A DNA stretch of 15,808 nucleotides from positions 1 through 15,808 of the forward strand of contig CAKPAB010000030.1 in the NCBI GenBank assembly GCA_934132805.1, given 5' to 3'. A program made the position numbers and the translations under genes. How positions within the stretch are numbered: the first letter of the stretch is position 1; each line of letters begins with the position of its first letter. Source of the stretch: an uncultured Clostridia bacterium. GTDB lineage: Bacteria > Bacillota > Clostridia > TANB77 > CAG-508. Under the pieces are notes generated by a model. It was not told where the DNA came from, did no database searches, and worked only from the letters and a program-made list of their open reading frames with translations. Of this stretch, positions 7,124 through 13,777 are shown one piece after another.

Positions 7124-8185
7124 TTATTTGTTTAGTTTTCTTTTCATTTGTCTTAGTGTTCTAAATGCTTTTTCTGAAAATTTGTATAATCTGTATTTTA
7201 CTGGTTTGAATGGTATGTAAATTTCTCCTATGAATTCTGTGAATTTTGCTCCAAATCCTTTTTTAAATCTGTATAAACCATATTGTGGATGGTTTTCGTC
7301 TACAACTCCTGATACACCTCTAAAGTCATATATGTCATCATGTCTTGCTATTGCCATTTTTATCATTTCCCATTGTAATAAATAGTTTGGCATTAAATTT
7401 CTGTGTTGATTGCTACTTGCTCCATATAAATACCATGTTTTGTTTCCATAAAATATTGGTATTACTCCTGATATTGGTTTTCCATCGTAATATGCCATTA
7501 GTAGTTTCATGTGTCCACCTGGTACCATATTGTCATACATTTTTTCAAAATATTCTAGTGGTCTTGTTATAAAACCATCTCTGTTTCCTGTTTCTATCAT
7601 AATTTTGTGGAAGTCTTTTAAGTCTTCTCTTGTTCCTTCTTTTATTGTAACTCCTTTTCTTCCTGCTAGACGAATATTGTATCTCCATTTTTGATGGAAA
7701 CCTGCCATTATTTCTTCTTCTGTTTTGTCTTTTATGTCTAGTCTAAATACAAATCTTGGTTGTATTTCGTCTTTAAAGTCTTTTGCATCGTCTTTTATTT
7801 TGTATCCTAAGTTTGTTACTATGTCTCTAAATGTTTGGTCTTCTTTTTCTATGTCAGGTTCGATTCTTAGTCCTATTGCATTGTATTTTTTTGCCAGTTG
7901 TTTTGCTCCTTCTGTTAGTTGTTCCATTATTGATATATCGTGTATGTCACATACTGGCCCTCTTGATGCGTACATTATATTTCCGAATATTGGCATTTTT
8001 CTTATCCATACACATAGTGATCCTATGATGTTTTTGTCTTCATCTTCTGCTAATATTACTTCTGGTTTCCAATTTGGCTTTTTTATTTCTGCCCATTCTA
8101 GTGATTGTTGAAAGTTACATCTTTCGTTTTGTTCTAAAAATTTTTTGTATTCTTTTTTCGAGTCTTCGTCTTCTACAAATCTCAT
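7124..8185 (-). CDS. FemAB-family aminoacyltransferase (peptidoglycan bridge formation)
   Basis: Family of tRNA-dependent enzymes that add amino acids to the peptide stem of lipid II or peptidoglycan, on the cytoplasmic side of the membrane. The 353 residues form two GNAT-like halves without the long coiled-coil arm of Staphylococcus FemA. Recognisable family blocks are NFQQSLEWAEIK (24-35), the WRYNIRLAGRKGV stretch in the middle, and YDFRGVSG followed by YGLYRFKKGFGAKFTEFIGE near the C-terminus. The amino acid added (Gly, Ala, Ser or other) cannot be read from the sequence. ATG 8185 has GGAGG 10 bases upstream. It is the first gene of the run femAB-alr-DUF1189-ftsH. A good promoter lies 38 bases upstream, so wall cross-bridge and D-amino acid supply appear co-regulated. 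Confidence 0.9.
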   Translation of the reverse strand: MRFVEDEDSKKEYKKFLEQNERCNFQQSLEWAEIKKPNWKPEVILAEDEDKNIIGSLCVWIRKMPIFGNIMYASRGPVCDIHDISIMEQLTEGAKQLAKKYNAIGLRIEPDIEKEDQTFRDIVTNLGYKIKDDAKDFKDEIQPRFVFRLDIKDKTEEEIMAGFHQKWRYNIRLAGRKGVTIKEGTREDLKDFHKIMIETGNRDGFITRPLEYFEKMYDNMVPGGHMKLLMAYYDGKPISGVIPIFYGNKTWYLYGASSNQHRNLMPNYLLQWEMIKMAIARHDDIYDFRGVSGVVDENHPQYGLYRFKKGFGAKFTEFIGEIYIPFKPVKYRLYKFSEKAFRTLRQMKRKLNK

Positions 8186-8220
8186 TTCTTTGTTTCCTCC
8201 TATATTATTTACATTTCAAT

Positions 8221-8264
8221 GGTATTTTACACTATTTTATTATCTTTTACAAGGTATTTTACAC
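8221..8264. repeat. 12-bp direct repeat over the femAB promoter
   Basis: GGTATTTTACAC occurs identically at 8221-8232 and 8253-8264, an offset of 32 bases, about three helical turns. One copy contains the -10 box and the other lies just upstream of the -35 box. That is the layout of paired sites for a dimeric regulator, but no regulator is known here. Confidence 0.5.
8224..8252 (-). promoter_or_regulatory. Promoter of the femAB-alr-DUF1189-ftsH operon
   Basis: On the minus strand: TTGTAA, a 17-base spacer, TAAAAT. The start near 8217 would give a leader of about 32 bases carrying the GGAGG site of femAB. The -35 is imperfect (4 of 6), while the -10 and spacing are good. Confidence 0.65.
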
Positions 8265-8285
8265 AAATTTCACATATATAGCTAC

Positions 8286-8477
8286 AGTTCACAGTCTCTC
8301 ACATATTTTATAACTTGGTATATATTGTTTTTTATACCTTGGTGTCGCAATCTCTATATTAAAAATACTAGTATGTCGATTGCTCCAATTCGCACTCACA
8401 TTCGTTCGTTTGGACGCTTACGCGGTATTGCAAAACAATATATACCAAGTTATAAAATATGTGGGTAACTGTGAACT
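8286..8477. repeat. 192-bp inverted-repeat element (MITE-like or structured RNA), arms of 46 bp
   Basis: Arms 8286-8331 and 8432-8477 are inverted copies matching at 43 of 46 positions, with the outer end AGTTCACAGT. The 100-base centre is about 41% GC, clearly richer than its surroundings. It holds a 10-bp palindrome (ATACTAGTAT, 8365-8374) and an inverted pair GCAATC/GATTGC (8347-8352, 8378-8383). It fills most of the 315-base gap between the membrane protein gene and femAB. No ORF or transposase was found in it and no clear target-site duplication. It looks like a non-autonomous mobile repeat. The transcript would fold into a very long hairpin that could also end or insulate the upstream transcript, which has no other clear terminator. 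Confidence 0.75.
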
Positions 8478-8500
8478 ATAACTCTACAACTATATGGAAA

Positions 8501-8977
8501 TTATAATGTCCTATAATTGTTTTTATCTGCTCTATCATCTAATTTTCTATCAAATTCTTTGTTTTTGTAAAACCAATCTGTTTTTTTATCTGATGGGTTT
8601 TCTTTTCTATTTTTATCTAATAATAAATCTATTAATATTGCTAATGGTAATATTATTCCTATTATAGAAAATATTAAATCTGTATTTTGAGCAACTGTTA
8701 ATTGTTCATTTTTCATAATTTCTAGTTTATTTGTTATATCTCCACCAAAATATACTCCATGTATTGCTATATATAAAAGACTTCCTACTAACTTTCTTTT
8801 TACTATTAAAATTAGACATACTAATGTTGCAAAAAGTATTGCTATTTCAAATGTTTCGTTTATTGGTGTCATCCCTAAAAAGTCTTTTCCTGTTTGACCT
8901 GCTATTGTAATTATAATTCTTATTATCCAAAATACTATCATAAGCATTACTAATAAATATGTTGAAAATTTCTTCAT
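8501..8977 (-). CDS. Small integral membrane protein of unknown function
   Basis: I do not recognise this 158-residue protein. It has about four hydrophobic helices (near residues 5-27, 42-59, 62-78 and 100-120) and a charged, probably cytoplasmic tail (about 121-158) rich in Lys, Asp and Arg that ends in NNYRTL. No enzyme motif is visible. ATG 8977 is the first possible start after an in-frame stop, but the clear ribosome binding site (AAGGAAGGAG) lies about 33 bases upstream and serves a 10-codon frame whose TGA overlaps this ATG. Expression may therefore depend on translational coupling. The gene follows the DUF1292 terminator and is followed by the 192-bp inverted-repeat element, so it stands apart from both neighbouring operons. 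Confidence 0.7.
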   Translation of the reverse strand: MKKFSTYLLVMLMIVFWIIRIIITIAGQTGKDFLGMTPINETFEIAILFATLVCLILIVKRKLVGSLLYIAIHGVYFGGDITNKLEIMKNEQLTVAQNTDLIFSIIGIILPLAILIDLLLDKNRKENPSDKKTDWFYKNKEFDRKLDDRADKNNYRTL

Positions 8978-9006
8978 TTTTTTAATTGTATGATTGTTTT
9001 ATTCAT
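8974..9006 (-). CDS. 10-codon leader ORF overlapping the membrane protein start (ATGA)
   Basis: ATG 9006 opens the peptide MNKTIIQLKK, and its TGA stop overlaps the ATG of the 8501-8977 gene in an ATGA arrangement. The only Shine-Dalgarno-like sequence of the region (AAGGAAGGAG) lies directly before this small frame, although its GGAG is only 3 bases from the ATG. Either the peptide is translated and couples ribosomes onto the downstream gene, or the site serves the downstream gene inefficiently over a long distance. Confidence 0.35.
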   Translation of the reverse strand: MNKTIIQLKK

Positions 9007-9055
9007 ACTCTCCTTCCTTTATTTTTTGTCATTTTGTATATTTTTTGTTGACCTT

Positions 9056-9080
9056 AAAAAAGGACGGAATGTATCCGCCC
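9056..9080 (-). terminator. Rho-independent terminator after the DUF1292 gene
   Basis: On the minus strand GGGCGGA pairs with TCCGTCC (one G-U pair) around a 5-base loop and is followed directly by six U. This G/C-rich stem is the clearest terminator of the window and ends the ireB-ruvX-DUF1292 run. Confidence 0.88.
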
Positions 9081-9092
9081 TATTCTTTAGAT

Positions 9093-9401
9093 TTAGTCTA
9101 CAAAATCGAAATCATCTTTGAATTTTTCTTTGAATATTTCAAATACTTTGTTTAATGTATCTTCATCTTCTATACTTACATATGATTCTTCTTCTGAATC
9201 TTCGTCGTCATTATCTTCTACTTTTAATATTACTACTTCTCCTTCGTCTTCTTCTCCTTCGTCTGTTACTGGTAATAATACTACATATTCTTCGTCATCT
9301 AGTTCTATTAAATCTAAAAATTCAAATTTTACTTCATTTCCTTCTTCGTCATTTAGTATTACTATATTATCTAGGTTTTCTCCTTCATAGTTTTCGTCCA
9401 T
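9093..9401 (-). CDS. DUF1292 family protein (YrzB-like)
   Basis: A small, very acidic protein (102 residues, rich in Asp and Glu) with no membrane segment. The N-terminal block NIVILNDEEGNEVKFEFLDL, then the EYVVLLPV strand and EVVILKV, is the DUF1292 pattern. Its biochemical role is not established. Position supports the call: in Bacillus subtilis yrzB follows yrrK (ruvX) and yrzL (ireB), the same order as here. ATG 9401 has AAGGAG 9 bases upstream. Besides read-through from ruvX it has its own candidate promoter at 9434-9462, and it ends at a strong terminator. Confidence 0.88.
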   Translation of the reverse strand: MDENYEGENLDNIVILNDEEGNEVKFEFLDLIELDDEEYVVLLPVTDEGEEDEGEVVILKVEDNDDEDSEEESYVSIEDEDTLNKVFEIFKEKFKDDFDFVD

Positions 9402-9433
9402 AATTTATTTCTCCTTTCAAATTTATTATCATA

Positions 9434-9462
9434 ATAATATCGTATTTTTGTTTTTTTTGCAA
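9434..9462 (-). promoter_or_regulatory. Candidate promoter for the DUF1292 gene
   Basis: On the minus strand: TTGCAA, a 17-base A-rich spacer, TATTAT. It lies in the 78-base gap between ruvX and the DUF1292 gene, so the latter could be made independently of the upstream genes. The A-rich surroundings raise the chance of a false match. Confidence 0.55.
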
Positions 9463-9479
9463 CCGTTTTTTGCATTTTT

Positions 9480-9905
9480 TTAGATTTTTTGTTTATTACT
9501 ATTGATATATGTTTCTAATATATATACTGCAGATATAGTATCTACAATATTGCGTTTTTTATTCTTATCAATGCCTAAAAAATTCATAGTTTTATGTGCT
9601 GCAACAGTTGTTAGTCTTTCGTCTATTGTTTCTATTTTTATTTTGTTATATTTGCATTTTAATTTATGTATAAACTCTTCTGTTTTTTCAGCTCTAACAG
9701 TTTTTTCTCCTTTTAAATTATATGGCATTCCTACAACAAATGTATCAATATCATATTTTTCTAATATTTCATCTAGCCTTCTTAAAACTATTTTGTCAGA
9801 GTTATTTCTTTGGATTGTTTCTAACCCTTGTGCTGTAATGTTTAAAGGATCTGTTATTGCAATGCCAACTCTTGCATCTCCATAGTCTATTCCTAATTTT
9901 CTCAT
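9480..9905 (-). CDS. ruvX: YqgF/RuvX family nuclease (putative Holliday junction resolvase)
   Basis: A 141-residue RNase H-fold protein of the YqgF/RuvX family, linked in different bacteria to Holliday junction resolution and 16S rRNA 5'-end processing. Family motifs are all present: GIDYGDARVGIA (5-16) with the first acidic residue D7, VVGMPYNLKG (57-66), IDERLTT (94-100) with D95/E96, and the late acidic D122 in VDTISA. The length is normal. ATG 9905 has AAGGA 7 bases upstream, and the gene lies 47 bases after ireB. Its neighbours on both sides match the Bacillus subtilis yrzL-yrrK-yrzB order, which supports orthology. Confidence 0.93.
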   Translation of the reverse strand: MRKLGIDYGDARVGIAITDPLNITAQGLETIQRNNSDKIVLRRLDEILEKYDIDTFVVGMPYNLKGEKTVRAEKTEEFIHKLKCKYNKIKIETIDERLTTVAAHKTMNFLGIDKNKKRNIVDTISAVYILETYINSNKQKI

Positions 9906-9952
9906 TTTTTATTCCTTCTTATAGTCTTTTATTGAAAATCTAAATATATTTT

Positions 9953-10213
9953 TTAATCTTCTAAGTCAAGCCCTATATAACTTTTTACCATTTTTTCTAA
10001 TAGCTCGTCTCTTTCTATTGTTCTTATTTTATTTCTTGCATCATTGTAGCTTGTTATATATGTTGGGTCTCCTGATAATATATATCCTACTATTTGGTTT
10101 ATAGGATTATATCCTTTTTCTGCTAATGCTTCATATACATCTTTTAGAATTTCTTTTGCTTTTGTGTTTTCTTCTCTTTCTACTTGAAAGCTCATTGTTT
10201 TATCAAAATCCAT
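9953..10213 (-). CDS. IreB family regulatory phosphoprotein (DUF965, YrzL)
   Basis: An 86-residue soluble protein of the IreB family. In Enterococcus faecalis IreB is phosphorylated near its N-terminus by the PASTA-domain kinase IreK and dampens cephalosporin resistance. Here the N-terminus reads MDFDKTMSFQ, with T6 the candidate phospho-acceptor. The following helix-rich body (KEILKDVYEALAEKGYNPINQ, then GYILSGDPTYI and the ARNKIRTIERDELL block) matches the family closely. ATG 10213 has AAAGGA 10 bases upstream. The usual upstream neighbour alaS is missing; instead a GAF/degenerate GGDEF gene ends 47 bases before it. A wall-stress regulator beside wall-related genes fits, but a functional link is my inference. 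Confidence 0.93.
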   Translation of the reverse strand: MDFDKTMSFQVEREENTKAKEILKDVYEALAEKGYNPINQIVGYILSGDPTYITSYNDARNKIRTIERDELLEKMVKSYIGLDLED

Positions 10214-10260
10214 TTTTTCTCATTCCTTTCCTACGGTTAAGATTATCTTTTCTTTACCTT

Positions 10261-11364
10261 TTATATATTTGTAATGTCACTTTCATTTGCGTCGCAGTTA
10301 TCTAAATATTCTTCTTGTTTTTTTAGTATTTCTTCAAGTCCTGTTCCTTTATAATATGTTGATAATGTAAAGTTTAGTCTTGGATATGCTTCCATTTCTT
10401 CTGTTTCATCTTCTTCATTTTCGCCTTTTTGTTTTAAAATTATTTTTTTGTTTTCGATTTTTTCTTTTAAGTCATTTATAAATTCAGCTACTCCATTTAT
10501 CTCAACACCTGAAAATGCAATTACAAATTTTGGTCCCATATATCTTACATAAATATATTGTTTTGAAATGTTGTTTTTTATGTATTGACTTGTTTCTTCT
10601 ATAACTTTATTTCCTAGTTCTCTACAGCATTTATGATTGATTTCTTCTAGGTTTGTTATTTTATACATACATATTGTTGTTGTTGTGTATTGGTCTATTG
10701 TTTTTCTTCCTTCTCCGTATAGATATTCTTCTGAATATAAGCCTGAAAACATATCTTTTCTTACTATTGCTTCTAGTGTTTTTTGATGTACTACTGTTTT
10801 TAGTACTGATACTATGTTGTCCTTTATTACTTCTAAAACTGTTGTATCTACATTATCAAAGTCATGTGGTGTTCCACTTTCTATTATCCAATATCCTATA
10901 TACACGTTGTCTATATATAGTGGGAAGAATATTGCTGATTTTGCTCTTCCAAATTCCATTTTTTGATATGGCAATCTTTCTTGGTCATTATTTACTGTTA
11001 CATATTTAGGAGTGGCTTGTGCTATACTGTCTTTAAACATTTCTTCTTCTTGTAGTGTTTTTAAAGAATCCCAATGTTTTTCGTCTACATTTGATGCTTT
11101 TATTTCGTATTCTGCACCGTTAAATACAACTATTGTAGAATATTTAATTTCGTATTTTTCTATTAATATGTCGTTTATTCTTTTTATTTTTTCGTCTACT
11201 GAAGTATCTTCACCTATAGTACTCATAAAGTCTTGTACTACTGATAAGTTATTTATTTTTTGGTTAATATTCTTATATGTTTGTATTTTTTTGTGTATAT
11301 TTAGATTATATGCTATTAAACCTAAAACAGCTATTATTAAAATTATTACTACTACTGTTAGCAC
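10261..11364 (-). CDS. Membrane-anchored GAF and degenerate GGDEF domain protein
   Basis: A 367-residue protein with one N-terminal membrane helix (2-19), a short linker, a GAF-like sensor domain (about 40-195, with the SAIFFPLYIDNVYIGYWIIE core) and a GGDEF-like domain (about 203-350). The GGDEF entry motif is KDMFSGLYSEEYL where RDxLTGLYNRxxL is usual, and the active-site loop reads RYMGPKF instead of RYGGDEF (276-280). Loss of both the glycine pair and the acidic pair means it should not make cyclic di-GMP. It may instead bind nucleotides or proteins. The start is GTG 11364, with GGGAGGG 7 bases before it. It begins 22 bases after the 795-residue composite gene and is probably made with it. 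A degenerate signalling domain next to a degenerate ATPase suggests a structural or sensory role. Confidence 0.8.
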   Translation of the reverse strand: MLTVVVIILIIAVLGLIAYNLNIHKKIQTYKNINQKINNLSVVQDFMSTIGEDTSVDEKIKRINDILIEKYEIKYSTIVVFNGAEYEIKASNVDEKHWDSLKTLQEEEMFKDSIAQATPKYVTVNNDQERLPYQKMEFGRAKSAIFFPLYIDNVYIGYWIIESGTPHDFDNVDTTVLEVIKDNIVSVLKTVVHQKTLEAIVRKDMFSGLYSEEYLYGEGRKTIDQYTTTTICMYKITNLEEINHKCCRELGNKVIEETSQYIKNNISKQYIYVRYMGPKFVIAFSGVEINGVAEFINDLKEKIENKKIILKQKGENEEDETEEMEAYPRLNFTLSTYYKGTGLEEILKKQEEYLDNCDANESDITNI

Positions 11365-11386
11365 TTTTTACCCTCCCTATATGTTT

Positions 11387-13774
11387 TTAATATCTATTTT
11401 TCATTTGATTTAGTGTTGAATTCATACTTGGTGAAAACACACTAGTATTATTTTTTTCTATTGTTGGCGGTACATATGTTGTTTTTGTTGAAATTGATGG
11501 ATATACCATATTTGCTAAACTGTTTAGTGTTTGCATTATGTTTTTAGGATATCCTTTTGTTGAAACTTCACAGTTTATTATATTTTCTAAGTATCTTGTG
11601 TATACTTCTTCATTAAATGGTACTCCTATATATCTGATTGTGTTTTTGTCAAATAGTTCAGTCATAAATGACATTGCTGGGTCATTATAATATGCCATTC
11701 CTCCTATTATTGCTCTGTCATTAACCCCTCTTAGTTTTAGTGCTTTATTTAAGACTATTCTTAGTTTGTTTTGGTCTAATATGTTTTTAGATTTTAATTC
11801 TCTAAGAAATGCTGTTAATGGCTGTATTGTTAATATGTCAAATGTTTGAACTAAATATATTTCTTGTGTTTTTTCAAAATATTGAAGTGGTGTTTCGAAG
11901 TCACAGTCTATTAATACTAATGAATGTTTTTTTAATAATGTTTGAAGTATTGTTCCTGCATTTTCTATTCCTTCTGTTTCTTCTGGCAATGATGTGTATA
12001 CTGTTAGGTTTTTGTTTACTTGTATTCCATTTGCTATTCCTTGTAATAGATTTGGTATAGAGTTCATTGCTACTTTTCTTAGGTCTTCTTCGTTTTTGGT
12101 GTATATATAGTATGAGTTTCTGTTTTGTGTTGTGTCTAATATTGCTGTGTCTATTCCCATTTTTTCAGTTATATCTGCTATATTGTTTACTATAAATGAT
12201 GTTCCATTTTTGCTTGTTCCTACAAAACATGCTACTTTTTTGTCTGATGTTAATAGATTTGATATGTCTACATTTTCATATGCTATGTTTGTATTTTGTA
12301 AGCTTGTATTTTGATTTTCATACATTGTGTTTGCTGTGTTTTCTTCTTTGTTGACATCTTCAAGACCTGGTAAATATGTTTCTTCCTCTTCTTCATCATC
12401 TGGGCCTGGTAAGAATGTTTCTTCTTCCTCTTCTTCATTGTTTTCAAGTCCTGGTAAAACTGTTTCTTCTTCATTATTTTCTTCTAGTCCTGGCAAGATT
12501 GTTTTTTCTTCTTTTTCATCATCAAAGCCTGGCAACATAACATCGTCTTCTTTTTCTTCTTGTTCTATCCCTGGTAATGTTATATTTTCTTGGTCTTCCA
12601 TGATTTTGCTTTTTCTTGGTCTTCCTCTTCCTCTTTTTGGTGTTGTCTCATTTTCTTCTGGAAGTGGATTTTTACGTGGTCTGCCTCTTTTTCTTTTTGG
12701 TGGCTCTTTTTCTTCTACCACTTCTTCTTTTTGTTTTTTATTATTATCTTCATAGCTATTTAATAATTGGTCAATTCTGTCCATTGTGTCTTCTTCAAAC
12801 ATAGGTCCTTTTTTGCTAATATTTGTAACTGTTTTTTCTGTATTTGTTTTTGCAGCCTCTACTTTTGCTTGTTCTTGTTTTACTGTTTTTTCTATTGGTT
12901 TAATTTCATTTTTTACTCTTGCCATTTTTTTATTGCTATTCATATTTACAGATGCTGGTATTACTACTGGTCTTGATAGTATTTTTTCTTTGTTTCCAGA
13001 ATTTAATAATTTCTCACTTGGTCCATTTTTATTAGTTTGTTTTTCGCCTTGTGCCCTTAAGCTATCTGATACTTTACTGTTAAATGCAATTATTTGTTGA
13101 TATTTTGGTGATTTTTCTTCTAAAACTGCTCGTACATTTAATGGTAAAAATTTGCTAATTATTCTTAATTGTACATCATTATATTGTGATGCTATAATGT
13201 CAAAGCTTTCTACATATTTTTTTTCGTCTTTTCCAAGTCTTTTATAGTGTGATAAAATGTTTTGTATTTCTACTTCGCTTACATCATTTTCGCTTTCTGT
13301 TGAGTATTTTACATCTTCTGAATCTACTTTGTAATATGCTTTTGCTTCTTTTTTTGACCTTGGTTTATTTAATAATTCACATACTTTGTCTACACTTCTG
13401 TCATTCCCTAGTAATGCATTATATATTCCTATTCCAAATATTTTTACTAATATTTCTTCTGATTTTTCTCTTCTATCTGAACATATTAAAATTATTGGAA
13501 TATCTTCACCTTTGATTGTTGATGCTTCATCGCTAATACTATCTAATTTGTCAAATATAAATTTATCTATTTGTGAATATTGTGTATTTGAAAATGCTTC
13601 TAAGTCCTCACTTATTACTATTCTATCATAGTTCTTGTCTTTTTGTAATTCTTTTAGTATTGCATTGAAGTAATATACATTTTTGTATGAGATTATTTCT
13701 TTATAATTTTTCTGATACCTTTTTATTATTGATTCTGATATCTCTTCATTACTTACTGCAAATAAAACTTTCAT
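11387..13774 (-). CDS. Composite protein: receiver-like domain, AT-hooks, LPG repeats, degenerate ParA/CpaE-like ATPase
   Basis: A 795-residue protein I cannot assign to a named gene. Residues 1-135 resemble a receiver fold (strands KVLFAVS, DRIVISEDLE and IPIILICSDRR). Residues 140-240 look helical, and 241-355 is a basic, low-complexity linker. Two AT-hook motifs (RGRPRK at 363-368 and 383-388) come next, then six acidic LPG repeats (398-472). Residues 510-765 look like a ParA/MinD-type ATPase domain: VACFVGTSKNGTSFIVNNIA sits where KGGxGKT should be, but the P-loop GK is GT and the signature lysine is lost. LVLIDCDF (620-627) takes the Walker B place. A receiver-like domain plus a ParA-like domain is the CpaE/TadZ layout, used for polar placement of pilus machinery. 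The ribosome binding site (GGGGG) lies in the last codons of the upstream gene, so the two are coupled. Confidence 0.8.
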   Translation of the reverse strand: MKVLFAVSNEEISESIIKRYQKNYKEIISYKNVYYFNAILKELQKDKNYDRIVISEDLEAFSNTQYSQIDKFIFDKLDSISDEASTIKGEDIPIILICSDRREKSEEILVKIFGIGIYNALLGNDRSVDKVCELLNKPRSKKEAKAYYKVDSEDVKYSTESENDVSEVEIQNILSHYKRLGKDEKKYVESFDIIASQYNDVQLRIISKFLPLNVRAVLEEKSPKYQQIIAFNSKVSDSLRAQGEKQTNKNGPSEKLLNSGNKEKILSRPVVIPASVNMNSNKKMARVKNEIKPIEKTVKQEQAKVEAAKTNTEKTVTNISKKGPMFEEDTMDRIDQLLNSYEDNNKKQKEEVVEEKEPPKRKRGRPRKNPLPEENETTPKRGRGRPRKSKIMEDQENITLPGIEQEEKEDDVMLPGFDDEKEEKTILPGLEENNEEETVLPGLENNEEEEEETFLPGPDDEEEEETYLPGLEDVNKEENTANTMYENQNTSLQNTNIAYENVDISNLLTSDKKVACFVGTSKNGTSFIVNNIADITEKMGIDTAILDTTQNRNSYYIYTKNEEDLRKVAMNSIPNLLQGIANGIQVNKNLTVYTSLPEETEGIENAGTILQTLLKKHSLVLIDCDFETPLQYFEKTQEIYLVQTFDILTIQPLTAFLRELKSKNILDQNKLRIVLNKALKLRGVNDRAIIGGMAYYNDPAMSFMTELFDKNTIRYIGVPFNEEVYTRYLENIINCEVSTKGYPKNIMQTLNSLANMVYPSISTKTTYVPPTIEKNNTSVFSPSMNSTLNQMKNRY
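12359..12583 (-). repeat. Six tandem acidic LPG repeats inside the composite gene
   Basis: The coded segment (residues 398-472) repeats a unit of 13-15 residues six times. Each unit has a hydrophobic residue, then LPG, then usually a hydrophobic residue, then Glu/Asp-rich spacer. The six LPG cores start at residues 400, 414, 427, 440, 455 and 468. At DNA level it is an imperfect tandem repeat with CTGG(T/C)AA on the plus strand in most units, which could vary in copy number between strains. Confidence 0.85.
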
Positions 13775-13777
13775 TAG

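Noticed and set aside
9458..9479. Terminator-like sequence on the plus strand (TGCAA, loop, TTGCA, T-run)
   Set aside because: The stem is only 5 bp and no plus-strand gene exists to use it. The T-run is explained by the A-rich ruvX/DUF1292 spacer.
12327..12755. Plus-strand open frame with Ser-rich PGK repeats
   Set aside because: It is the reverse reading of the LPG repeat region. The minus frame is continuous with folded domains on both sides and has a ribosome binding site.
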